Positions 1 through 5,583 of a DNA stretch of 5,679 bases are shown piece by piece. Under the pieces are notes generated by a model. That model made no database searches. It was given only the letters and a program-made list of their open reading frames with translations, and was not told where the DNA came from. The DNA comes from Nitrososphaerota archaeon. Its GTDB lineage: Archaea > Thermoproteota > Nitrososphaeria > Nitrososphaerales > UBA57. Position numbers and translations under genes: made by a program. The stretch lies in contig JACZWF010000007.1 in the NCBI GenBank assembly GCA_022572285.1, forward strand, positions 11,564-17,242, read 5' to 3'. Positions within the stretch are counted from its first letter, which is position 1. Each line of letters begins with the position of its first letter.

Positions 1-16
1 AATTACTTGAAAATAA

Positions 17-577
17 ATCAGTGAAAAATACACACAGATTCTAAAGGAGAGGGAAATTGACCTCCATTTCAAAAAGGAGACTTTAAGAATTGACGCTATA
101 ACGAAAACCATATTCTTCACCGAGGGAGATCCAACTCATTTCGATCTTCTCATTGGGATTCCACCCCACAGGCCTCCTGGGGTGGTCACCGAATCTCAGC
201 TGACGTCAGAGACCCCGTGGATTTCAGTTAATCCCAGGACACTCCAAACAGCGTACGAGGATGTCTTCGCTTTGGGAGACGTAGCCGCCGTTAAGCTCCC
301 CGGTGGACTGTTCCTTCCAAAAGCTGGTACTTTTGCTGAGCTCGAGGGATTGGTTGTTGCAAAGAACATCAGCTCCAAAGTTCATGGAATGAAAGCAACG
401 GCCGCCTACGATGGAACGGGATACTGTTATGCTGAGTTGGGTCCAAGAAGAGCGGCCCAGATAAAAGGAGAATTCTTTGCTGAGCCATCTCCCTCGGTTA
501 CATTAGAGGATGCTTCACAAGAAGGGTTCGAGAAGAAGGAGAGATTCGAGAAAGAACGGTTAGAGCGATGGTTCTAG
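17..577 (+). pseudogene. FAD-dependent pyridine nucleotide-disulfide oxidoreductase (SQR/FCC-like), C-terminal half, 5' end broken
   Basis: The open frame encodes 186 residues matching the C-terminal half of the SQR / flavocytochrome c sulfide dehydrogenase-like flavoproteins, which oxidise sulfide or NAD(P)H and pass electrons to quinone or another acceptor. Visible motifs, counted from base 17, are FDLLIGIPPHRPP (42-54), the FAD-contacting VFALGDVAAVKLP (83-95), LPKAGTFAELEG (100-111), a Cys in GYCYAELG (135-142) and the family-like tail KERLERWF. Complete members are roughly 380 residues, so the N-terminal FAD-binding half is missing. In-frame stops TGA (8-10) and TAA (14-16) lie directly upstream, and no ATG, GTG or TTG occurs in frame before GTG 182. 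That GTG follows the conserved PPHRPP motif, so a 131-residue protein from it would lack essential sequence. The gene is truncated, frameshifted, or carries an assembly error. The family assignment is strong; the exact substrate is not known. Confidence 0.75.
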
Positions 578-797
578 GCCTCGAATAATCAAGAACACCT
601 TCCTAGGGAAATATTTCCCCGCCATTTTTTGCAATATAGTTGAGGTTAAGGATCATCGAAAAATGCACCCATCTTTGCCACGCTGATTGCCCCCTGAAGG
701 CCAGGAACTCTAATATCTACTCTGATTCCTTAGGAGCTCTAATAGATTAGCTGACATGATGCTAGAAATAGTACCAACTTATGGTAGGTAGACTACT
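578..797. other. Intergenic stretch with short repeats and a possible gene remnant
   Basis: Beyond the terminator I see no complete gene here. Two near-identical 12-mers, AGGAACTCTAAT (703-714) and AGGAGCTCTAAT (732-743), differ at one base. On the minus strand, bases 646-729 stay open for 27 codons with a protein-like reading (GIRVDIRVPGLQGAISVAKM at its start, ending FFDDP then TAA). It has no start codon upstream and a stop just before it, so it may be the last part of a decayed gene. I do not recognise the family. Confidence 0.35.
606..630 (+). terminator. Palindrome plus T-run after the oxidoreductase fragment
   Basis: A perfect 14-base palindrome, GGGAAATATTTCCC (606-619), lies 28 bases after the oxidoreductase stop and is followed by six T residues at 625-630. 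Archaeal termination depends mainly on the T-run, and the hairpin would also suit intrinsic termination. The position fits a 3' end for the plus-strand transcript. The function is inferred. Confidence 0.4.
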
Positions 798-808
798 ATG
801 GTAGGTAG
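780..808. repeat. 12-bp direct repeat TATGGTAGGTAG, two copies
   Basis: TATGGTAGGTAG occurs at 780-791 and again at 797-808, separated by ACTAC, giving a 17-base period. The ATG of the second copy (798-800) is the start of a 37-codon frame; the first copy also has an ATG, but its frame stops after seven codons. This could be a local duplication or a binding site; nothing here decides which. Confidence 0.6.
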
Positions 809-911
809 GATTTGGGCAGAGGCATTTCGCCTCGTAGCTGTCATAATCGTATCCGCCATATATTTTACGGTCAGAGCAATTGCGCGAAAGCTTCGGACCC
901 GATCCATCTAA
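798..911 (+). CDS. Possible 37-residue single-span membrane protein
   Basis: An ATG at 798 opens 37 codons ending in TAA at 909-911. The product has a short N-terminal part (MVGRIWAEAFR), a hydrophobic core LVAVIIVSAIYFTV (residues 12-25), and a strongly basic tail (VRAIARKLRTRSI). This would suit a single membrane helix with a positively charged cytoplasmic end. The stop overlaps the methyltransferase stop (908-910, other strand) tail to tail. No convincing Shine-Dalgarno is visible, although GGTAGG (783-788) lies about 9 bases upstream. A frame this short can arise by chance, and no family is recognised. The charge and hydrophobicity pattern is the only support. Confidence 0.25.
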   Translation: MVGRIWAEAFRLVAVIIVSAIYFTVRAIARKLRTRSI

Positions 912-1468
912 TCGACCTTCTTGGCTTTCCAGAAGAGATGTCTTCCCCAGAATGGAAAGACAGAATCCATATTACGAATCAGAGTCCTCCCTGGAATCTT
1001 CAATGGAAGGATCCGGGGTCTGATATCTAACACCTGAAATCCTTCTTCCTTTAATGCTTCCTGAAGCGAGGCTTTTGTAAAAACAATTTCGTGATCTTCG
1101 TGTCTTGAACCTGTTAATACATAGTAGGGGTCTCTCCCATTAGGAGTAGAACCGAGAAATAGACAAGAAGTGCTGCCAAGAGAATGGACATTGCTTAGCG
1201 CTTTCCTCGGATCCCCAAGATGCTCGATTACCTCAAACATACAGATAAAATCAAACCTCTCTTCTATACCGTCGGGAAGATCGTCGTCCTGTATGTTGCG
1301 GACATACTTGTTCTCTGGCTTGATTCCTAAGCTGATCACATCATAGTTCTCAGGCCAATACCGAGAGCCGAATCCAATGTCCAGCACTCTTGCTCCCGTT
1401 GGAATATTCGATAAAATGAACTTCGATGTAAAAGCCCATCTAGCTAGCTCTTGTGGATATATCGGCAA
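908..1468 (-). CDS. Class I SAM-dependent methyltransferase (Methyltransf_11/23 type)
   Basis: This 186-residue protein has the single-domain Rossmann methyltransferase layout and would transfer a methyl group from S-adenosylmethionine to an unknown small molecule, lipid or glycan in the cytoplasm. Motif I is VLDIGFGSR (28-36), where the usual third Gly of GxGxG is replaced. DDDLP (61-65) leads to the FDFICMFEVIEHLGDPRKAL block (72-91), a hallmark of the UbiG/Methyltransf_23 group. STPNG (107-111) and HEIVFTKASLQEALKEEGF (126-144) match the C-terminal strand and helix of that group. The acidic ribose-binding residue normally ending strand 2 is not obvious in VISLGIKPE (44-52). The start is TTG at 1468: GAGGGGAG sits 6 bases upstream and an in-frame TGA lies five codons before it, so no longer start is possible. 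It has no close co-directional neighbour, so the substrate cannot be inferred. Confidence 0.85.
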   Translation of the reverse strand: MPIYPQELARWAFTSKFILSNIPTGARVLDIGFGSRYWPENYDVISLGIKPENKYVRNIQDDDLPDGIEERFDFICMFEVIEHLGDPRKALSNVHSLGSTSCLFLGSTPNGRDPYYVLTGSRHEDHEIVFTKASLQEALKEEGFQVLDIRPRILPLKIPGRTLIRNMDSVFPFWGRHLFWKAKKVD

Positions 1469-1472
1469 GACG

Positions 1473-1482
1473 TTCTCCCCTC
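1473..1482 (-). promoter_or_regulatory. Ribosome binding site deciding the TTG start of the methyltransferase
   Basis: On the minus strand GAGGGGAG ends 6 bases before TTG 1468. It is the clearest Shine-Dalgarno site in the window and supports the unusual start codon. A nearby ATG within the same stretch is out of frame. Confidence 0.6.
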
Positions 1483-1504
1483 ATCAAGTGGGGGCCTAGC
1501 TATT

Positions 1505-1515
1505 CCTTAAAATAG
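1505..1515 (-). promoter_or_regulatory. TATA-like box upstream of the methyltransferase
   Basis: CTATTTTAAGG on the minus strand contains TATTTTAA (1507-1514), close to the archaeal TATA element. Transcription starting about 25 bases downstream, near 1485, would give a leader of about 17 bases that includes the GAGGGGAG site. A purine-rich BRE is not obvious upstream. Confidence 0.35.
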
Positions 1516-1731
1516 ACAATAGCTGGCTCCGAAAAGAACTTCTTTGGGGGGACATAAACACGGGAATTTGGCCGGCTAACAGAAATGTCGACCTGAACTA
1601 GTTGGAGATCAGGAGGGCAACAAGTCTATGCGGCAACACAGCTTTATCCTGCGGTCCCAGATACGCTGTTCTTCTTTAAGTTCAGGGTTAGGGACGAAGC
1701 ATATCTTCCCAAGAAAAAGGAATTCCAACAA

Positions 1732-1758
1732 CCTACGAAAAGAGCTTACCTTCGTAGG
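1732..1758. repeat. Perfect 8-bp inverted repeat (hairpin)
   Basis: CCTACGAA (1732-1739) and TTCGTAGG (1751-1758) are exact reverse complements around an 11-base loop. There is no T-run directly after the stem on either strand, so it does not read as a standard terminator. It lies about 150 bases past the nitroreductase stop. Confidence 0.5.
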
Positions 1759-1815
1759 AGATTACTAAAAGCAGGTCGTTCTATCTCAAAGGAGAGCTCT
1801 CGGAATTCACAGCTG

Positions 1816-1835
1816 CGTATGCATTTCTTCATACG
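1816..1835. repeat. Perfect 6-bp inverted repeat (hairpin)
   Basis: CGTATG (1816-1821) and CATACG (1830-1835) pair around an 8-base loop, with two possible G-T pairs extending the stem outward on one side. It lies about 75 bases beyond the nitroreductase stop, so it could stabilise or end that transcript; no T-run follows. Confidence 0.4.
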
Positions 1836-1908
1836 TGAACTACTAGAATTGAGGATTATGAGGAGTTGCTAGATCGGTCTGTGACATCTGACCCATATAT
1901 TCACTATA

Positions 1909-2457
1909 TTAGATCAGATTCTTGGTTGGTGCCATCCCATAAGCGTCTTCATTGAAACGAATTCCGTATTTACCCAGGGAAACAACCTCTCCAAGGGCAC
2001 GTCGGTTCTTTGTTTTACCAGAAATCACTCGTTTTGGGTAGCCAAACCCAATAACAATAGTTGGATTCAGACCAATCGGAATATCAAAATCTTTGCGGAG
2101 AGTAACTTCACGAAATCCGGTGAAGACGCAGGAATTGACACCAAAGCTCCACGCGGCAAGCTGCATATCCTGGGTAGCCCGGCCCGCATCAATCAGGTGA
2201 AATCCATACTTTGGATTTGTCAGAAGGATTATAGCAAAGTCAGAGTTTTCCACCCAGCGGCCCGTCGTACTATCATTAGCCAACTTCTTGAGGGAATCTT
2301 TACCCTCAACTAGGATAAAATGCCAGTGTTGGGTGTTAATACCACTACCGGTAAGTCTACCCGCCTCCAGAATCTTCAGCTTGATCTCTGAGTTGACAGG
2401 TTTGGAACCGAATGTTCGTATATCCAATAGAGTCGTTACACAATCATATGCGTCCAT
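1909..2457 (-). CDS. Nitroreductase-family FMN oxidoreductase
   Basis: This 182-residue protein has the usual length and order of the nitroreductase superfamily, FMN-binding homodimers that use NAD(P)H to reduce nitro compounds, quinones, flavins or enones. LLDIRTFGSKPV (10-21) corresponds to the N-terminal RRSxRxF-like FMN phosphate-binding segment, with R14 retained and the earlier Arg absent. TGSGINTQHWHFILV (37-51) matches the PSxxNxQPWxFxVV block. DAGRATQDMQLAAWSFGVNS (about 90-110) is the helix at the dimer and flavin site, and IVIGFGYPKR is the conserved C-terminal IxxGYP strand. The ATG at 2457 is preceded by no Shine-Dalgarno, but a TTAAAT box is centred about 26 bases upstream. It lies 45 bases after the large surface-protein gene on the same strand. 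The physiological substrate cannot be told from sequence. Confidence 0.88.
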   Translation of the reverse strand: MDAYDCVTTLLDIRTFGSKPVNSEIKLKILEAGRLTGSGINTQHWHFILVEGKDSLKKLANDSTTGRWVENSDFAIILLTNPKYGFHLIDAGRATQDMQLAAWSFGVNSCVFTGFREVTLRKDFDIPIGLNPTIVIGFGYPKRVISGKTKNRRALGEVVSLGKYGIRFNEDAYGMAPTKNLI

Positions 2458-2480
2458 TGATCTTGTAGAAGCCTTGGGGA

Positions 2481-2486
2481 ATTTAA
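2481..2486 (-). promoter_or_regulatory. TATA-like box for a leaderless nitroreductase transcript
   Basis: TTAAAT on the minus strand is centred about 26 bases upstream of the nitroreductase ATG at 2457, the spacing expected if transcription begins at or next to the start codon. No ribosome binding site is present. It lies within the 45-base gap after the upstream gene, so the nitroreductase may have its own promoter. Confidence 0.35.
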
Positions 2487-2492
2487 CTCTGA

Positions 2493-2508
2493 AGCTAGCT
2501 AGCTAGCT
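2493..2508. repeat. Self-complementary (AGCT)4 tetranucleotide repeat over a stop codon
   Basis: Four tandem AGCT units form a 16-base perfect palindrome. The TAG stop of the large surface-protein gene (2503-2505, minus strand) is one of the CTAG units in it. A change in unit number upstream of the stop would move the frame. A shorter relative, TAGCTAGCT, occurs near 1441-1449 at the start of the methyltransferase. Confidence 0.7.
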
Positions 2509-5500
2509 GGCTCTTCTACGCAGCAGCAGAGTAGCCAAAACTAGGACGATTACGCCGACCCCAATGGGTATCAAGTACACAGGGCTCGCAAACTGATAGC
2601 AGTTCTCCGCTTCTACTTCCGGCAGTGGCGGCAATCCCACCATGCCCACGGGGTTCTTCGGTTCAATCTGAGGCACCAAGGGTTCGGCCACGGGTTCAGG
2701 ATCGACTTCATCCTCTGGAACAGGGCCAATGAGACCAATGCTAGGGTCATGAATCAAGACTGAGTCCTCGAAATTGGGATAGATGAAGTCAACCCTTAGT
2801 TCTCCCTCATCGATCTTGTATGCCATCACGACATCAACAATGCTCGTCAATCCGTCGACTTGCTCTAAACTGGCCTTGGTGATCCATTTAACTTTCAAGT
2901 CAACTCCCTGAGAGCTGAGCAGTAGTCGGTTTTCGTCATCATTCACTTCCTCAAGTGAGACCTCTCCTCCGTCTATTTCAGCTTCTAGCTCCATTCTCAT
3001 TGCGAGTTGAGAGTCGGGAGATTGCCAGGGCCATCTAGTCAGGATCAGATCAAACTTCACTTCTCTAGCTCCGCCATCAACACTATAGACTATAGTCTTT
3101 TCGTCGGATCTGAAGAACTCAATGCTAATACTTTCGTACACTCGAACGACTATAGAAATTGCATAATTCAGACTTTCGGCGGAATAGGTGACCTTGATGA
3201 CTTTGCTGCCTTCACCAATGATCTCCTCTTCTTGTGAGACAGTCCATTTAATATCATCTAGCCTGAGAATTTGTATGATCTCTTCATCTTGAATTCTTCC
3301 GTCATTGTTGCTGTCTTCGAACTCAACCAACGACCTAATAATTGATGAAAACTCAACTTCTCGACCTTCCTCATCAATAACAACATATGTTATCCGAGGA
3401 ATGGAGGCACTTATCTTGGCTACGTGCCTCGAATCTCCAATTTCCCGAATTTCTATCTCTCTCCCATTGTTATCGATAATGATTTCATTTGCATCCTCTC
3501 GCTCCTCAAGAGATCGGAACTTCGCAATCTCCGTGTGTGATGCAAGATCTATGATGTGTTCAGCTAGATCACCGGCTTCCTTATAGATTCTAGCCGCAAC
3601 TCGCGAGAGTGATCTTGCTGCATCTGAATTCCCTTCTTCTCTAAATGCTGCTGCCATATCGAGAGCTTCATCTCCAACTTTCATCAGAGCCTCGACGCCT
3701 CTTACGTTAATTCCTAGACCTGCAGCTTCTTTTATCAATCCCATGGCCCTTTCTCTAAAATCTTCTGCTTCGAGGAATGGAGCCCCATCTTGGTCCAGGT
3801 CCCTCAATTGAGAAATCTTCTGGAGAAGTCTCTCTATCAGCAACTCGCCTTCTTCCGTGTACTTCAGTGCAATCTCAAGATCACCATTCGATATGGCTCT
3901 TCTAGCCTGCGAAATGACCGTTCTAATTTCCAGCAAGACATCTCTTACAACTCCAGAGTTCTCTCTATCTAACGAGTCAGCTATGGCTTTCTCTAATGAG
4001 CTCACCTTTTCTATTATGCGATTGATCCTTGCGATGATTGTATCTACAGCTACGGAACTAGGAACTAGCTCACCTAACCCTCGTTTTAGTAAATGATAAG
4101 CATCTTCGAGAAGCTCGAATGCTAACTCTTTCCGACCATCGGCGAGAGAGATAATTGCCTGTTCTACAAGTTCCTCAGCCTTGACTATGACTTCTTCAGC
4201 CTTGTCGGGATTCGCGAATCTGCCACTTTCCAGCTGTCTTCTCGATTCGCTGATCGCCTCTCTAACCTCAACAAGATATCTTTCGATTGAACCACTTGCG
4301 ACCTCACGCAGACCTGGGGGTGGCTCTAGAAAGTCATGAAGTGACTCCAATAGGGCCATTGCTTCTCTGAATATCTGTTCTACTGTACTCTTGTCATTAT
4401 TTTCCGTGGCAAGTATAGCCTCTCGTATGAGTTCTCTAAGTTCACTAAGGATGGCTCTAACTCTTTCAGCGTCTTCTAAGTTCTCAATCCTTTCTCCTAC
4501 GAGGTCTTCAAAGAAGGCTAGCTTTTCCTGAAGGAAATGGAGAATTCTCTGCAATTCGTCATCTCTAGCATCTACTACTTCAAAGACCCTATCTGCTAAC
4601 CTCGTTCTGATGACACCTAGCAACTCTCGAGCATGATGGATTCCTTCCTCAGCTCTATCGAATCTACGGAATTCTATATCTTCACGGACCCCCCATAAGA
4701 TTTCTGAAACTTCGTTTATCAGAGATCTAAGTTCTTCAAATCCATCTACATCGTTGATGATTCTCTCAATCTTATCAAGCAAATCCCTTTTCTCTTGGTC
4801 AATCTCCTCAATTAGCAGTAAGAGATGTTCGGCAATCTCCCCGTCCGCCTGCTGTCTGACGTCCTTTTCTATTTCTCCAATCCTTACCCATACCCTTTCC
4901 AGGATTATTTCGACATTGTAAATTCCTCTCTCTGCTAAATCGAATCTGCCGACATCTATACCCTCACGAATAATGTGGAAAAGTTCTCCTACGTAGCGCA
5001 AAAGCTCAGATAATTCCCCAACCTCAGCATCTCTATCAAAACCTTCCAGTATGTTGACTAATTCTCTTCTCTCTATTTCGAGGTCTTCCAAGAGATAAAG
5101 TAGCCTCTCACGAATCTCTAGGTCCACGATTTCGCGGTCTATCACACCGACCGGCTTATCATCCCGTGGTTCATCATCCCGTTGATTAAGTTGAGAATTT
5201 CTCTCCTCCTCTGCAAGGTTCCTTGCATGATTAGCAAATTCTCGCGCCTCGTTAGCAAGAAATAGGGCGTCATCGTCATCCGCATTCCGACCCGCTGCTA
5301 TGGCAAGCTCAAGACTCTCCCTAGCTTCATTCAAATAAGCTTCGGCTTCCTGTGTATCTCCGCCCACTTCAGCTGCAGCAGCGACCGCTTCCTCAGCTTC
5401 AGCGATTGCAGCTTCAGCTTCACTAATTGCTATCGATCTAGAATTTGCAAGTTGATTATCCTGACCTCGCACCGAAATAGGTACTGAGGTGCTTAAGAGG

Positions 5501-5538
5501 AGGATTAATGTTAAGACCGATAGAAACCCACGTTGCAT
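2503..5538 (-). CDS. Large secreted, membrane-anchored helical-repeat protein with EF-hand calcium loop
   Basis: I do not recognise a named family. Numbered from ATG 5538, the 1011-residue product has a signal peptide (MQRGFLSVLTLILLLSTSVP, likely cleavage after V23-R24-G25). Residues about 34-676 are Glu/Leu/Ala/Arg-rich helices in roughly seven degenerate 75-95-residue modules. Residues about 685-935 are beta-rich and contain a canonical EF-hand loop DSNNDGRIQDEE (742-753) and the motif RWPWQSPDSQLA (835-846). A Pro/acid-rich stalk (938-979) precedes the only cysteine (C980), one membrane helix (about 987-1006) and the tail RRRAS. The topology is therefore an outside ectodomain with a C-terminal anchor, suited to a calcium-stabilised stalk, adhesin or cell-envelope scaffold; that role is inference. 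An in-frame TTG at 5550 would add four residues; neither start has a Shine-Dalgarno. ATG is preferred for the compact signal peptide and the TATA-like box 27 bases upstream. Confidence 0.85.
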   Translation of the reverse strand: MQRGFLSVLTLILLLSTSVPISVRGQDNQLANSRSIAISEAEAAIAEAEEAVAAAAEVGGDTQEAEAYLNEARESLELAIAAGRNADDDDALFLANEAREFANHARNLAEEERNSQLNQRDDEPRDDKPVGVIDREIVDLEIRERLLYLLEDLEIERRELVNILEGFDRDAEVGELSELLRYVGELFHIIREGIDVGRFDLAERGIYNVEIILERVWVRIGEIEKDVRQQADGEIAEHLLLLIEEIDQEKRDLLDKIERIINDVDGFEELRSLINEVSEILWGVREDIEFRRFDRAEEGIHHARELLGVIRTRLADRVFEVVDARDDELQRILHFLQEKLAFFEDLVGERIENLEDAERVRAILSELRELIREAILATENNDKSTVEQIFREAMALLESLHDFLEPPPGLREVASGSIERYLVEVREAISESRRQLESGRFANPDKAEEVIVKAEELVEQAIISLADGRKELAFELLEDAYHLLKRGLGELVPSSVAVDTIIARINRIIEKVSSLEKAIADSLDRENSGVVRDVLLEIRTVISQARRAISNGDLEIALKYTEEGELLIERLLQKISQLRDLDQDGAPFLEAEDFRERAMGLIKEAAGLGINVRGVEALMKVGDEALDMAAAFREEGNSDAARSLSRVAARIYKEAGDLAEHIIDLASHTEIAKFRSLEEREDANEIIIDNNGREIEIREIGDSRHVAKISASIPRITYVVIDEEGREVEFSSIIRSLVEFEDSNNDGRIQDEEIIQILRLDDIKWTVSQEEEIIGEGSKVIKVTYSAESLNYAISIVVRVYESISIEFFRSDEKTIVYSVDGGAREVKFDLILTRWPWQSPDSQLAMRMELEAEIDGGEVSLEEVNDDENRLLLSSQGVDLKVKWITKASLEQVDGLTSIVDVVMAYKIDEGELRVDFIYPNFEDSVLIHDPSIGLIGPVPEDEVDPEPVAEPLVPQIEPKNPVGMVGLPPLPEVEAENCYQFASPVYLIPIGVGVIVLVLATLLLRRRAS

Positions 5539-5552
5539 TATGGAGGGCAATT

Positions 5553-5575
5553 CGAGAAATCCTAAAACGAGAAAT
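5553..5575. repeat. Direct repeat CGAGAAAT flanking a TATA-like box
   Basis: CGAGAAAT occurs at 5553-5560 and 5568-5575, a 15-base period, on either side of the TTTTAGG box (5561-5567). A partial third copy, CGAGAA, lies at 5607-5612. The placement would suit a regulator competing with TBP/TFB, but this is inferred from position only. Confidence 0.45.
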
Positions 5576-5583
5576 TCATAAAA
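5561..5583 (-). promoter_or_regulatory. TATA-like boxes upstream of the large surface-protein gene
   Basis: Two candidates are visible on the minus strand. TTTTAGG (5561-5567) is centred about 27 bases before ATG 5538, which would give a leaderless transcript. TTTTAT (5578-5583) would start transcription near 5554, just before the alternative TTG at 5550 or giving a 16-base leader before the ATG. The choice between them bears directly on the true start codon. Confidence 0.35.

Larger units (their letters stand above)
1516..1908. other. Gene-poor stretch, possibly decayed coding sequence, with two hairpins
   Basis: No intact gene is visible between the nitroreductase stop and the methyltransferase promoter. 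On the plus strand, protein-like segments switch frames. One runs 1500-1598 (for example NSWLRKELLWGDINTGIWPA) up to a TAG at 1599. A second is open from 1597 to a TAG near 1872 with no ATG, GTG or TTG until a late ATG. A third begins after a TGA near 1836 (for example IEDYEELLDRSVTSDPYIHY) and runs into the nitroreductase antisense. This pattern could be a gene eroded by frameshifts, but I recognise no family and chance reading is possible. Perfect inverted repeats lie at 1732-1758 and 1816-1835. Confidence 0.3.

Noticed and set aside
182..184. GTG as the true start of a 131-residue oxidoreductase
   Set aside because: Conserved family sequence, including FDLLIGIPPHRPP, continues in frame upstream of it, so this codon is internal to the ancestral gene.
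196..378. Open frame on the minus strand opposite the oxidoreductase fragment
   Set aside because: The plus-strand reading has clear SQR/FCC motifs; the minus-strand reading is a shadow with no recognisable features.
812..1030. Open frame on the plus strand, 72 codons
   Set aside because: Much of it lies antisense to the C-terminal part of the well-supported methyltransferase, and its product shows no family motif or membrane pattern.
2288..2506. Open frame on the plus strand across the nitroreductase start
   Set aside because: It is antisense to conserved nitroreductase motifs and runs through the promoter gap; no domain is visible.
3007..4096. Several plus-strand open frames of 60-93 codons opposite the large surface-protein gene
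   Set aside because: They are Ser-rich mirror readings of Glu/Arg-rich minus-strand codons, a typical shadow effect.
1909..5550. Single operon of surface protein and nitroreductase
   Set aside because: They are 45 bases apart on one strand, but a TATA-like box at leaderless spacing lies in the gap and the functions are unrelated. Co-transcription is possible but not supported enough to call.
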